From Amia ocellicauda (lineage: Eukaryota; Chordata; Actinopteri; Amiiformes; Amiidae), in NCBI RefSeq assembly GCF_036373705.1, contig NC_089852.1, forward strand, positions 30,256,707 through 30,320,706: DNA of 64,000 nt, given 5' to 3'. Under the pieces are notes generated by a model, which saw only the letters and a list, made by a program, of their open reading frames with translations, did no database searches and had not been told where the DNA came from. This document shows positions 1 to 12,551 of the stretch, piece by piece. The position numbers and the translations under genes are program-made. Each line of letters opens with the position of its first letter. Position 1 is the stretch's first letter.

Positions 1-206
1 TTATCCATTTATATTACGTTTGTGACTAACTACCTTGTGCTTAATGGCTGCTTAACAGCGAGGATTAAAATGCGCCGACTGTAACTCGGGGCATGACCAG
101 TTGTGGACAGAGAGGGAGAGAGAGAGGGAGAGAGAGATAAATCAGTAGAGGTGTAGAGATAGTGTAGAGCAAGAGAGTGGGAGAGAAATGGAAATGGGGA
201 AGGGGA

Positions 207-258
<52 letters not shown>

Positions 259-3200
259 TAAGGAGAGAGAGAAAGTTTGGGGGGAAGAGAGACCGGCGCT
301 GCCACGCCGAGCCCGCGGACGACACGGGCTGAGCTCAGTTAGCCTCATTAATTCAATTTGTGTGGGAATGTGTGTGTTAACTTGCCAGCTGCCGGGCTCC
401 AGTCCTGCAGGCCTTTGGCAGGAATGTGGGGGCCAGCAGATAGTCCTCCCCCTCTCCTTCTCCCCTTCTCTATTCCTTGCTCTCCTCTCTCTCTCTTGCT
501 TCCTTGCAACCCTCCTCTCTCTCTCTTCCTTGCCCTTCCCCTCTCCCTCGCTCTACCCCCCTTCATTGCCTCAGTACGTACCTTCCTCTCTGCGCAGGGG
601 GCTGCAGGCGTGCTGGTGCTGTGTGTGTCTGCCTGGGTTCCTGTGGCGACACAGATGTGTTTAAATCGAACCCTGAGGCGTTCTGTGCTCTTGTTGTTGG
701 TGGTGTTTTGATTGTTTGCATGTTGTTCTCTTCTTTTCCACCGATCAATTTCAATTTCAGCATTATCTCCCAGCGGTCAGATAAACTGTCTGTTTACAGT
801 GGGTGTGAAGGGGAGTGGAGGGGTCTTGGTGAGAGAGAAAAGCATCTTGCAGAACATACTTTCACAGCTTTGTACTTAATTATTAGACATATAAGAACAT
901 AAGAAAGTTTACAATCGAGAGGAGGCCATTCGCCCCATTGTGCTCGTTTGGTGTCCATTAATAACTAAGTGATCCAAGGATCCTATCCAGTCTGTTTTTA
1001 AATGTTCCCAAACTTTCAGCTTCTACCACATCGCTGGGTAGTTTATTCCAGATTGTGACAACTCTCAATGTGTGAAGCTTTGTGATATATACTTTGAGTT
1101 ATTTTATTATGTTTAGTAAGAAAAGCTCAAGAAACACACATCTCACTTTTTAATAAGCTATTATAATATAATAATGTTAGTAGAGGGGATTGGAGGAGGA
1201 GGGGGAAGGTCAGGCAACTGCATTAAGATATCACATCTGCATTTTATGGTACAGGTGAGCACAACCTAGGGGGCACAGCCTGCAGCCCCCCTAGGGTTCT
1301 CCAGAGCTCCGAGCCTCGGGTCCCAGCTGTGCGGCCTCCTCTCAGCTCCCCAGGCTGCAGCTCCTGGGCGCAGTCTTACAGGGAGGCCTTGACCCGGCTG
1401 AGACAGCTCTGTGCTGAGGCCGTCTCTGCTCTCACTGCTGCAGGGGTGGGGGGGTCAGTAATGGTGTGTGAGTGTGTGTCTCTGTGTGTGCCTTTAGCCC
1501 CAGAGACTCTATATACTTGGGAATATGAACTGATGGTTTTCTAATTCCTCCAAATAATATTTATCTTCAAGTTTGGGCTTCATGACTGATGCTCAGCCTC
1601 CACACACCTGAGCAGTACAGCCTTGGTGTTTGTTGGTTGTTTTTTTAACAGATTAATTGTTGAACAAAACAATGACACACCCATCGCCCAACAGAGACAT
1701 GAAAGTCCAATCAGATACCAGCGCTTCTTGACTGGCACTGTTTGGTAAATATGTGGACCTGGTTGAATTTAATTTAATTCTACTGATCTGGAGCATCTCT
1801 GTCTGGACGAGGGACTCGCGGTCCCTTGTAGGACATCCTGCTGCACTGCTGGATTTGTGCTGAGGCGTGTTTATTCGCAGGTTTCTCTCACTGCATCTCA
1901 CCTGGCATTGAGCACATGGAGTTTACCGAGCTGGTCTTAGCACCGGACATTTGGAAATAGATGAAAATAACTCTGTCAGACGCGCTGGTCGCTCGGGGGG
2001 TTACCTCACTGTCACTCACTGCTGAAAGTCAGTGAAAGGTGACTCAGTGAAATGTTCAGACACCAACAGGGAACTGAAATCAAATCAAACTGAAATCCCC
2101 TTCAGGGATGTTGAGCAACCATTGCTACCCCTCTATCTCTACCAGCTCGACTGTACCATGTGAGCCGCTGGGGGTATGAAATTAAAGACCGGGGGCTGAG
2201 GTCTGGCAGGAGAACCGTGGGAATGCAGTGGTTATAGCCACGAGGGAATGCATTGTAGCGGGGTTGGTGTTTTTCCCCAGTCATTGTGGAGTCTGAAGGG
2301 GGCTTATCCTTAGTCAGCACAGTCTCTGGATCTTTCCTCCTGGGAAGCAGAGATACTGGAACGAGTTATCCTGCAAAGACAGGAATCGTGGGGCTGGCAC
2401 AGATAATAAAGGAGTGTCCAGAGTCTGGTCAGCGTCTGCGACTCTTACTCAGGGCAGCATGGCGGCACAGTTCCGCGGCCTGTGGCGAGCGTTCATATGC
2501 AGCACAGAGCTGTGGTGGAGGAGGGGCGACTCGTTATCCACACACACTCGCCCGGAGCCCTTTTCCTGCAGAAAGAGCAGCAAGGCTTGTGACTGGAGAA
2601 TCATTTTCCCTCCTTCATCGCTCCCCGTTCATAAAGTGTCAGCTCTGCCTGCTCTCAGTGCCCCATGGACAGTGATATCAGGAGGCACACTCAAGAATCA
2701 CAGCCTTGCAGACAGCATCTCCAGTAGTCATAAACACAGCCTGCCCAGGGACTGTCTGCAGGGGCCAGCACGCTCACACACACACAAAAACACACAGACA
2801 CGCACAAACAGAGAGCTTGCGTCACCATCAGGAGAGACAGAGAGGACAGGCAAGTGCAAAAACATTTTAAAAAAGCTAAAAATATCAAAACTACGAAAAA
2901 AAAATAATGTAAAAATAGTGTCCAGGCAGTTCTGGTGTCTCCAGGTACTGTAGTGCTGTGTTTGTTTTTCCGTCTGCGTCTCTGTGGAGAGCAGGAGGTG
3001 GGGGGGGGCTGCGGCTCTCGGCACAGAGTCTGCCATTCAGCGCTGAGAGCAGAGCACTGACGGAGATGGGGCAGACAGTGCGCTCCTCCAAGAGTGACAG
3101 CAGACGCCCTGCCCGGCCCTGCGCACTGGCCTCCATCGCCAGCTCTGACTTAACACCCTGCCCCTCTCCCTCTCCTCTCCTGCTCTCTCTGCCTCTATCT

Positions 3201-4420
3201 CTTTCTCTCTTGCTCTAGTTAATGAGGAGTCATTTGAGCTGGGGTTGTGGTGGGTGGTGGCGGGGGTATGGGGCCCGGGGGTGGGGTTGAACATCCACTC
3301 CCATGGTCATGGTTCAAGCCTTTTGGCCTATTTCTGTCCCAGGCAGAGAGCAGTGCACAGCTAGGTCAGCTTCCACTAATGGTGTGGCTACACTCCCTGC
3401 TGCAGCTCTGTGTGGGACAGTGTCTCCCCCACAGTGGCACTGCAGCAGACGTGCAGCTGTGCAGTCCTGGGGTGCCTGACAGACACTCACTCTACCTGTT
3501 CCTTCACTGTGATGCTCTTTACTGTTGTTCTGCATAAAACATGCAAACACAGCAGGGCTGACGTCTCCTCATTACCAGCCCCTGTGGGGGGGGGGGGGGC
3601 TCTGGCTTCCACACCGTGTCCTCTGAGCATCATGGACACTGTTGTCAGGAGACATTATTACAGCTCACAATTTATTTGGCATTCATGCAATACACTATTT
3701 TGCACGCTTTACATATTTTTGCATATGCATGTCGCATACAGTGCAAGAGCTGTCCTTGATGCTGCAAGAACAGATGTTGCAGTAGATACTGTTTAATGCA
3801 AATGAACACAGAAGGGGAGAGAGAGGGAGGGCTGGCAGAGTTTCAGAGGGGAAGTGGCTGTGCTTTGCCGGCTCTTGCGGCTTCCGGTGGCCGGAGTCAG
3901 TGCCTTGCAGGTGCAGGTCAGCAGCCTGAAGGGCACCATCGCTGGCACATAAGGGCTGGGCGCAGGGTCGGGACTGGGGAGTGAGCGGGGTGCCGTCCAG
4001 TGGCAGTGGTTTTCTTCAGTCATTTTCCACCCCATCCTAACTCTGCCCTGACCCCAGGTATCTAAAAGGCTCCCATGAGTTTCCAATTAACAGATTTTAA
4101 CTGAAAAAACACAATTTTAAAAGTTATCCACAAGAGGTTGTGCAACTTATGGGCTGAGCTCTTCATCAGAAACCATCGGTGCTGCACTTCGAGAGGCTTG
4201 GGACGGTGACTGGGAGGTTTTGTGTGTGAGGAGGCAGACAGGCAGGCAGGCTGTTGGATTGAAGCAGAGCTCTGGTACTGATTGGTGGGTGGGTGGTCTG
4301 TCTGAGACACAGGGGGGCCCAACCCTGCTGTGATTTACCTCCTGGCACACAGGACTGGTGGTGGTGGGGGGCTGCATAGTGGGCAGGGGGCATGGCAGTG
4401 ACAGGGTGTCTGTTTTGCAG
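1..4420 (+). other. atp8a2 intronic sequence
   Basis: No exon is visible here. It contains a (GA)n tract near 210-252, a CT-rich stretch 437-560, an interspersed repeat 888-1075, a poly-G run near 3587-3598, and unique-looking sequence elsewhere. I searched in vain for the atp8a2 exon that should precede the one at 4421, so it presumably lies left of the window. Confidence 0.6.
888..1075 (+). repeat. Interspersed repeat fragment (non-teleost fish type)
   Basis: The stretch beginning ATAAGAACATAAGAAAGTTT and continuing with a GAGAGGAGGCCATTCG motif and a TTCCAGATTGTGACAACTCT motif is one I recognise as a very abundant dispersed repeat of gar, sturgeon and related genomes. I cannot name the family. 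The copy is degraded and breaks off near 1075. Confidence 0.6.
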
Positions 4421-7400
4421 GCTGGCATGGTGATGAAATGCTGGAGCTTCTGGCTGGGTCTGGTTCTTGTTCCCATCGCCTGCTTACTGAAGGACATAGC
4501 CTGGACAGCGTGAGTATTTTCCCAGCAGGGGCACTGACCACTAACCTGTCCACTGACTGGCTGGCCTTATGCATTACTAACTGACTGACTGAGTTATAGA
4601 GTGACCAGGTGACTATCTGACCATTTCACTTAGTGACTGATTCACTGCTTGACAGAATGACAATGTTGGTTTTAATATCTGACCCCTGACCCCTGACCTG
4701 TGGGCTGTCTCTGCAGGGCCAGACACACCTACAGGAAGTCTCTGCTGGAGGAGGTTCAGGAGCTGGAGGCGCGGGCGCAGGACCCGGGGGCAGCCGTGCT
4801 GAGAGACGTCAACGGACGCAGGTGAGAGAAGGAGGGAGAGAAGGAGGAAAGGGGAGGAAGAGAGGGAGAGGAGAGGGAAAATTTGGAGAAGGAGAAGGAG
4901 GGACAGGGAAATGGAGGAAAGGGAACAGGGGGAGGAAGAGGCATAGAGACAGAGAGAGAATGAGAGAGAAGGAGGAACATGGGGTGGGAGGGGGGACAAG
5001 GAGAAAGAGGCATGGGGAAGAAAAATGAAGTAATAACATGCCCAACTCTCAGGGACAATTAGCAGAAGGGAAAGGACATTCGAGTGACTTTATTGGGTTA
5101 CTGCATGTTACCAGGAAAGGACGGCAACAGGCAGTAACCCAGTAAACTGGCTAATCTGTTTGTAATCCTCTTCTCCTTGGAGCTGGAGAGGAGCAAAGAG
5201 CCTCCTCTCCCCCACAGGGATGGAGTGAATGAGTGAATGACACGGCACACAGGCCCCTACTGCTGTCAGACAGGCGCTCTGTGTCTGTGCCAGTGAGAGC
5301 AGCCTGCCCTTGGGGTACACCAGCTCCCCCACAGCCCACGGCCATAGACCCAGTGCCAGCAGCTGGTAACCTTTAGCACACGCCCCCACTCGCTCCCCAG
5401 AGTACAGTTGTTCTGCGTGCGTCTCCCTTGATCTCTTAACGGCTGAAAACATGGGTAATGTACAGTACAATGGGATGGAAAGAAGTACAAATGAACACTG
5501 TGGCCCTCCCTGGTGCGCTGGTGTTGACTCTACGCTGGGCTGGGCTGCCGACCCGCGCACAAACCGTGCACAGCTGTTCAAAGCTGCCAGAGCTTATTTG
5601 CACAGTCTTTCTTCTCACTCGATAAAATATCGCTACGTCTCACTTCAGCTACCAGTCGTGTTTAATTGATTAACTCCTGTTATTTTAGAACTAAGTTAAA
5701 TATATATAAATAAATACATTAGTGTCAAGGTTGAAAAGGCCCAGTAGAGAAAACTGCAGTACATTTTTTTGGAGTAAATTTAACTGGTCTTAAAGGTTAA
5801 CATTTGTATTTATTTATTTTAACTCAGCTTTACGCACAGCTGTCAGGCCTGCTTTGCCCGCTGGACAGAACTCAGCACCCTTGGATTTAGGACTGTCATG
5901 GCCCGCCTTAAGAATTAAGCCAGCTGGTGAAATGAATGCCAGGCTGTCTGAAGGTGTGCTTTTCTGCAGATTGCCTCACTAATATCACCCTGCCTTTTTT
6001 GGTGGGGTGGGGTTTTTTCCAGGGAAAAGGAGACAGTTTCTTAGAATAAAAGACAGAAAGAAAAGAGAGAGAGAGACGAGGAACAAAAGAGAGAAACAGA
6101 AAGGTATCGGCTGGTTTTGACAGGCCTGGTGTGACCTTCGACCCCTCCTGGGAGTTTGCTGTGATTGGTTTTTGCCGCTCGTTTAATCTTTGATTATTAT
6201 TTCTTATTAGTTTGCTTTCTTTTTTTTTCCTGTTTTCCTTCTCCTTTATATCCGTGTCATGTTTTCATTGCCATCTCTTTCTCTTCGTCCACATTCCTCT
6301 GCACAGATTGCCCTGAGTGATGACATGCTTGCATGGAGATCATGTAAGAGGTTCAGTTTGAGCTGTCACCCCTCCCTCCCAATTGTCCTGGACTCTCCCT
6401 GTAACCAGTCCTTCCCAGGGAGAGTGGGTGGTCCACCTGTGGAATAGATACCAGATAGTATTTCACACGTCCATTACAGCTTGTTGTGTCTTGTCTTGTG
6501 TGGTGTGTTGTGTTGTGTTGTGTTGTGTTGTGTGAACCTCAGAGCCCTGCTGGATCAAAATGAGCAGCCCTATGTGTGTGACACAACACCAAGCACAGGG
6601 CAGAAGAGCCTCAAACACAACAGTCTGGCTGGTGCCTCTTTCATGGGCCTGGTGGCGCAACAGGGCTGTCCTGTCCCAGGGGCTAGAGCTGTTGGTATCG
6701 ATGCTTGTGGTGTCATTGTCAACGTGCGTAGCAGTGTCAGATTGTGTATAAAGCAGTGTGTTAATGAGAGTGTATGTAGCATTGTGTGATTATGAGTGTG
6801 CGTGTGTCTGTGTGTGTTTACTCAGATCCCCCCGCTGGGCCGTGCTGCAGCGGCCCCTGGGCCCCAGACACACGGCCCGATTTCCACTGTGACCGTCTCT
6901 GGGCTGCCATAAACAACCTCCATTTGTTACTAATTACAGCAATTACCATGCAATTGTAAGCACAATAAACTGCTGTGTGGGAGCTCAGGCTGCCGGGCCG
7001 GAGCGGATCACCCGTGACGTCGCTGTCTGCGTGTCAGCTGGGCTTGGCGTTTCAATCACGCTTGCTCCGGATTAGTCACTTTGGGCCGGAGACTCCCTCC
7101 TCCTCAGATGCCGCAGCCCCACCGGCCCTCAATAAAGACCAGAGAAATGCATCAGGGCTCAGTGCTGTGGAACCCACGGTCCAGCTTACTCAGCACCTGT
7201 CTTTCTGGGGTCTTTTAGTCCGAGCCCGTCAGTGTTTGTTTCTCATCTTAAGAAACTCAGACAATAATAATAATAATGAAAGAGGTGGCACACCTGCCGG
7301 GATGATATAGTAATGCACGAGAAAGACCTAGGAGTCTATGTGGATTCCTCACTTTCCTCATCCAAACAATGTGCGGAAGCAATAAAAAAAGCAAACAGGA

Positions 7401-9452
7401 TGTTAGGGTATATTGTCAAAAGTGTAGATTTTAGAGAGCAACCAGACTTATTCCAGGTCTGAAGGGAAAGTCCTACTGAGAGACTGAGGAACTGAACCTT
7501 TTCACCCTGGAACAGAGGAGACTACGTGGGGACTTGATCCAAGTCTTCAAAATCATGAAAGGCATCGACCACATCAAACCAGAGGAGCTTTTCCAGATCA
7601 GCAGGGACACACAGACCCAGGGACACTAATGGAAATTGGGTGTTCAAGGCATTTAAGACGGGGACAGGAGACACTTCTTTACACAGAGAGTTGGCACAAT
7701 CTGGATCCCTGGATCTTGACCCACTCCGGGCTCCTCATCACCGCAGGGAAACTGAGATCGGCCATCGGGGGCTTTACCCTGATTGGCTGAGCTGCTGTGC
7801 TATGACCCTGCTCTCAGAAGGGCCTGTTCCGCGACTCTGCCCCCTCCCAGCTCCCGCACTAATGACCGGTTAATTACAGCTGGGCCTTTGAACACTCTTA
7901 ATCCCTTCTGTTCTGATTGAAGTCGTTCCCGGGCCTGAAAGGGCTGACAGTTCGTACAGCCCCAGTCGCTCTCGCTCATGACTGCTATGGCAGCTCACCT
8001 GCCCGGCCCTCTGCCATCATGGGATTCACTCACTCACAGTCAGAGGTCAGTTCTAGCAGGAGGAAACCTCAGCTGGGTTTCTGTCTCTTCCACCTCAACA
8101 CAGCTGTTGGGGAATGTTGTTTGGCGGCAGAACAATTGATAATGGGATACAAGTGAAAAGTGCGGGGGCCAGGGGGGGCAGTGGGTGTAGGAAGCTGCGC
8201 AGACCGTTTTCCTCTGCGACACTCAGGTCAGGCAGGGAGTGGCTCAGACCCACGCGCCACTGAGACTTGGCAGCCAGAGCAGTGCTGCATAAAGAGAAGA
8301 TGGAAAAATTAAGAATGACGGAGAGACAGAGAGCATTCCTGGAGCCACATGCAGAATTCCCCTGCTGCTCATTATGTTGGCCCCTGGTTGGGGTTGGTTG
8401 AGGGGCAGAACCCAAGGGCCTTAGCTCTGGGGTCCCTGGACACCTCCCACACATAGGCCTGGGATATTGGCAGTGTGTGTGAGTGTGGGTGTGTGGTTGT
8501 ATGTGAGAGTGTGTCTGTGAGTGTGTGTTAGTCCTTTTCCTCTTGTCCGCTGTGCACCAGGGAGCAGAGGCGCTGCCTCCGTGAGCATCTGGGTTTGTGT
8601 ACAGCCAGTAACACTATGGCCACTGTGGCTGCTTCTCAATGTTATACCTGTCCTGCTACCTGAAACAGAAAGAAGAAGAGGAATGACCTGAGAGGGGCTA
8701 TCCAAGCAGAGCGCGTCGGTCCTGTCAGGCTCAGTGGTGAGGGGCAGGAGGACACCTCACCTGCCTCCAGCCCTCCTGCACACACACCCGGTCTCTTACG
8801 CAGGCTGACTGGTCTCTGGTCTTGGCACAGAGGAGCCCAGGTGCAGCCCCAGTGTCGGGACTCTGTCCTGGGCAGCCCTTCTCTGCACAGCTGCGACCCC
8901 CTGTCATTAACAGGACCTGCTGGCTGTGCTTCTTCTGTCCTCTGTTCTGTTATTATTTTTGCAGAGTGGAATTCAGCACTCCCTCGCTTCTTTTCCAAGG
9001 GGACAGTTTAATACTCTGCCTCCGTCTCGCCTTAATCTCGTTAGCCTTGTTAGCCCTGTTTAGCTGGTGTCTGACCAATTACAGGATCGTTAAGGACTGC
9101 GCCCTCCAGTTGGAGCGGGAACCCGTTGTCTGCTGGAATAATTGGGGCTCGTTAGCAGTTTTTTTTTTTTCCTCTCTCCATCTGTTTTGGAGCAGCTCAT
9201 CTTTTTGTAATTAGTTCTATGAGAGGGGTGGCCGGCCTCGTACCCTGCCCTGAATAATTCTGTTTGTTTGGGTAGGGGCCTGATTTGAATGGCCAGGGCC
9301 AGATGTGAGCAGGGCTGAACACAGGAGAGCTCCTCTGGGCCCTGCCTGACCCCGGGTCCCTTCCCAAACACACCACTTCCTCTTCCTCTGGCCTCCTGGG
9401 GCGCTGAAAGACATTATTGTGTCTCTGTTTGAATTTATATATATATAATATA

Positions 9453-9519
<67 letters not shown>

Positions 9520-9549
9520 CTTGTGTGTGTGTGTGTATATGTATGTATG

Positions 9550-9589
<40 letters not shown>

Positions 9590-10448
9590 ATTTATTCATG
9601 TATTTGTGTTATTCATGTTTTATCTAATCAAATTTTAATGGAACTAATCGGAAACAGAAGGCTCGCCACAGCCCTCCCGGTGTTATTGAAGGCGAAATGG
9701 ACTGTTCAAATTGGATAATGGAGAATAATTATGTTTGACTAATTGCATATTGCGTGCTTGTGAATATGCATGCGTGTGTGTGTGCGCGGGCGTGTGTGAG
9801 CCGTTCTCCATGTACGGTGCGTGTGCTAATGTGTATGATGAATACCAGTCTTGTAATCAGCCCAAGGGCAGCAGGATTCTGGGACATTTAAAAAAAAAAA
9901 AATCTATCTAATTGGAAACTGTCCCTCTACATCGTCGAGCTCGTGTTTCCCACACGGGGCTCCGTCCGTCAGCTGGGCCGCTTTTAAAGGCATCTGCTCC
10001 AGGAATAGATGGGAGCCAAATCTCTCTCACTTACCCCCCTTCCCCCCTCTCTCTCTCTCTCTCTCTCTCCCTCAGTCTTAACGAGCGTGCCCACCTGCTG
10101 ACTCGAGTCTTTAAGAAAACGCCATCCAGCCTTGTCCGCTCCAACTCAGTCCAGCAAACAGTGTCCCGTGAGTATGACAGGGCCGGTATCTTTATTACTA
10201 CAATTATTACTGCTACTATTATTATCGCTATTACTATTGTTATTATTAATATTATTATCATATTTTCACACACTTGCTATTTTATCGACTGACTCTGAGC
10301 CCGGGGAGAGCAGGGTGACTCTGTCCTCAGTATATTCCTCTTGTTTCCAGATGGCTACGCCTTCTCTCAGGAGGAGCATGGTGTGGTGTCACAGTCTCAA
10401 GTTGTACGTTCCTATGACACGACCCGGAAGCGCTCTGAAGTGGAATAA
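4421..10448 (+). CDS. atp8a2: atp8a2, last four coding exons (partial 5')
   Basis: This is the C-terminal end of a P4-ATPase phospholipid flippase that moves aminophospholipids to the cytosolic leaflet together with a CDC50 subunit. The coding exons are 4421-4509, 4717-4821, 10076-10167 and 10351-10448 (stop TAA 10446-10448), all with GT-AG borders and matching phase. They give 127 residues. The first exon carries the last membrane helix ([13 protein letters not shown], then KDIAW). The next two encode the cytosolic tail with LLEEVQELE and LNER. The last encodes [10 protein letters not shown] and YDTT. The GYAFS motif is the conserved autoinhibitory tail element of ATP8A1/ATP8A2. The paralogue atp8a1 is the alternative; the neighbours shisa2 and nup58 and the tail wording favour atp8a2. 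The P-type ATPase core, including the phosphorylated aspartate, lies left of the window, and I found no earlier exon between 1 and 4420. The gene converges on shisa2. Confidence 0.9.
4822..5030. repeat. Purine-rich (GGA/GAA) tract
   Basis: About 200 bases of nearly uninterrupted purine immediately follow the donor of the atp8a2 exon ending at 4821. It begins with the donor's own GTGAGAGAAGG and is made of irregular GGA, GAA and GAGA units. The open frames in it are compositional. Confidence 0.75.
6500..6531. repeat. (GTGTT)n microsatellite
   Basis: At least five tandem copies of GTGTT lie in the atp8a2 intron, flanked by related GT-rich sequence. Confidence 0.8.
7310..7790 (+). mobile_element. 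CR1-like LINE 3' fragment
   Basis: Bases 7319-7441 translate to [18 protein letters not shown] followed by KKANRMLGY, a block typical of the C-terminal end of CR1-clade reverse transcriptases. Further down, frames broken by stops resemble [19 protein letters not shown] and [11 protein letters not shown], then HFFTQRV. The middle is deleted and the frame is interrupted, so it is an inactive 5'-truncated copy. It lies in sense orientation to atp8a2. Confidence 0.75.
9436..9586. repeat. (TA)n / (TG)n microsatellite
   Basis: Two long TA runs (about 9436-9510 and 9551-9586) are separated by TG-rich and TATG sequence. The length is probably polymorphic. Confidence 0.85.
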
Positions 10449-10612
10449 CGACCCCAATCCCCCAACACCCCCCCACTCCCTCACTCCTCTCCAACCTCAG
10501 CCAGTGGCCACTACCACCCCAACCCACATCACCCGCCCACCTAGAGACACCGGCCACAGGACTAAGAGGAGAGCTGGTAGGGCTTCACTAACTCACCCCA
10601 GAGGAAAATAAA
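10449..10612 (+). terminator. atp8a2 3' UTR with polyadenylation signal
   Basis: AATAAA at 10607-10612 lies 159 bases after the stop codon and is the first canonical polyadenylation signal downstream. A longer 3' UTR using a later signal cannot be excluded. Confidence 0.45.
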
Positions 10613-12518
10613 ACAGATTTGACATGCAAATATTTGTGGCCTTAGCCATCCTGTGGAATACCTGATTAAACTCCTCTCAGACTGAACCCTCCCTGGCTCG
10701 ATGTTCTGGCTGAATGCTTGATTTCGGTTGTCTGTTCTGTGTCGTTGCCGCTGAGCATTTCCCAGACAGCTCCAGTGGGGTGGGCTGACTGCGGCCCCCT
10801 GCCCACTCCCCCCCTCCGTCTGGATCTGTGCACCTCCAGCAGGGCGAGGGTCCACTCGGATACCACGTCGCTGCTCTAGACCTCATTGCCTGAGCTCTGT
10901 TTTTGTAGACCAAACCCGTTTTTTGGTGGTATTTTCTTGAATCTTGGCTTATCTAGGAGACGTACGGTTGGGGACAAGCCTCAGATGTAGAAAGCTAAAC
11001 AGGTTATTTATTTATTTTGAGTGGAAATTCTTGGATAGATGAGTTGCTTGATTAAGGTAAGCCAGGCAAGGTGGTCTCCTCTGCTCTATAACCCTCCATC
11101 GTGTCCTTGTGTTCCCACGTGCGCCCCTTGCAGGGTATCCTGGGAAGCCCCCTCTCTCTCTGCACTGCGGTTCCCCTTCATTCTTGACTCCTGCCCAAGC
11201 GCCATGGTGGTGAGAGGGGCTCAGGATTGAAGAGGGAGAGGGGGAGCTATGCATGGTCATATGTACAGAGTCATATACACCCCCGCTGCACTGTGCAGGC
11301 TTGCCAGGGACAGTAAGATTGCATCTGAGGGCGAGCTGTCTGTGTGAGCGCAGTGGAGCCGCCTGGGGTCCGGCCTGACTGGCTCGGCCTGGTCCTGACA
11401 AATCCTGCATGAAACCCCAAAGCCCTCACAGATATCTCTCGGAGGTTCAGCTGGACCCAGGGTGTGGACACAGAGGGGTGATGTTTTGACCCAGGCTTTG
11501 GTAATCTGTCGACTGGCTCGCCCGCTGGGAAGTCTGTTTGCAAACATCTTCCTGCTCTGTTTTCTTTTCCTCTTTTAGTTTTCACTTCAGGTAAGCCAAG
11601 GGTTTAACATGCCTGTCATCGAGAGAGGGATAGAGAGAGAGACGGAGGGAGGGAGAGAAAGAGAGACCGAGAGGGAGAGACGCGGTTTTAAAATCAACAC
11701 AAACAACGCCTGCGAGAAATTATTTTCAGAGAAACACTTTTTTTCCCCCTGGTTTTGTTTTGGGTGGGCTGGGGGTGTAGGGGGGCAGAATGGGTGGGCC
11801 TTGTATAGCCCAAACAAAGACTTAGATACAGCAGACTCCGGATATGTCCCAATCACACGATCGAGCCAACAGACCCTGGGAGAGGCAGAGCAGTAGCAGA
11901 CATGGGAAAACACCCCCTGGATCTCTGCCCAGGACGAGCTGCAGTCAGGTAGTCAAAGATGCGGTGCGGACGAGTCTCTGGCAGGAGCCGAGCTGCCCCC
12001 ATCGCTGTGCCGGACTGGTGCTTATACCTCCTCTTCCTGCCCGACTCCGCTGTGAAACGAACTGGCACCTTCAGCCAAAGCAAACAGAGCTGCAGCCCTG
12101 CTAGCTGCTGGGAAACACGCCCGGTTCCCTCGTGGGGCTGGAGACGTCCCTCTGCAGACCAGACGGAGCGCAGCAATGCCTGGATGCCTAATCGCATGCG
12201 GTCAGAGTGAAAAATATATATTCATCCTAATAATAATGATATTAATATTAATCCAGTGCCTCTTTTGAACCGTATTGTCTGTGTTTGGGTTTCGTAAGTG
12301 TCATGGTTGCAGCGCTGTCTAAAAATTGGTTTTCGGTTTTGGTTTTGTCTGTGAATTTTGATTTGTTTCTTGCGCCGTGCTCTTCGATGTTGCGACTAGA
12401 CTACAAGTGAATGTGACGTGTGAGTAAAAAGTATACATATCTGCAAAGCTTGTAGTGATTTAGCACAATCCTGCTAAAAAAGGCCTGGCACCACGTCACA
12501 CAGTGAGAGAAGACACCC

Positions 12519-12551
12519 GTCCTGTCCTGTCCTGTCCTGTCCTGTCCTGTC
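12519..12551. repeat. (CCTGT)n microsatellite
   Basis: Six or more perfect tandem copies of CCTGT. Confidence 0.85.

Larger units (their letters stand above)
4822..10075 (+). other. atp8a2 penultimate large intron
   Basis: This 5.25-kb intron holds the purine tract, a (GTGTT)n repeat (6500-6531), a CR1-like LINE fragment (7310-7790), a (TA)n tract (9436-9586) and several AT-rich stretches with homeodomain-type motifs (see findings). No coding exon was seen. Its acceptor has a pure (CT)n polypyrimidine tract at 10049-10070. Confidence 0.6.

Noticed and set aside
30-348. Overlapping Ser/Leu-rich open frames on the - strand
   Set aside because: They are translations of a (GA)n repeat and purine-rich flanks in an atp8a2 intron, with no splice context or conserved residues.
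1-4420. Search for the preceding atp8a2 exon (penultimate membrane helices)
   Set aside because: No frame with the expected loop and helix and flanking splice sites was found, so no exon is claimed.
4613-5058. Several Ser/Pro/Phe-rich - strand frames opposite atp8a2 exon sequence
   Set aside because: They arise from the purine-rich tract 4822-5030 and the antisense of the real exon at 4717-4821.
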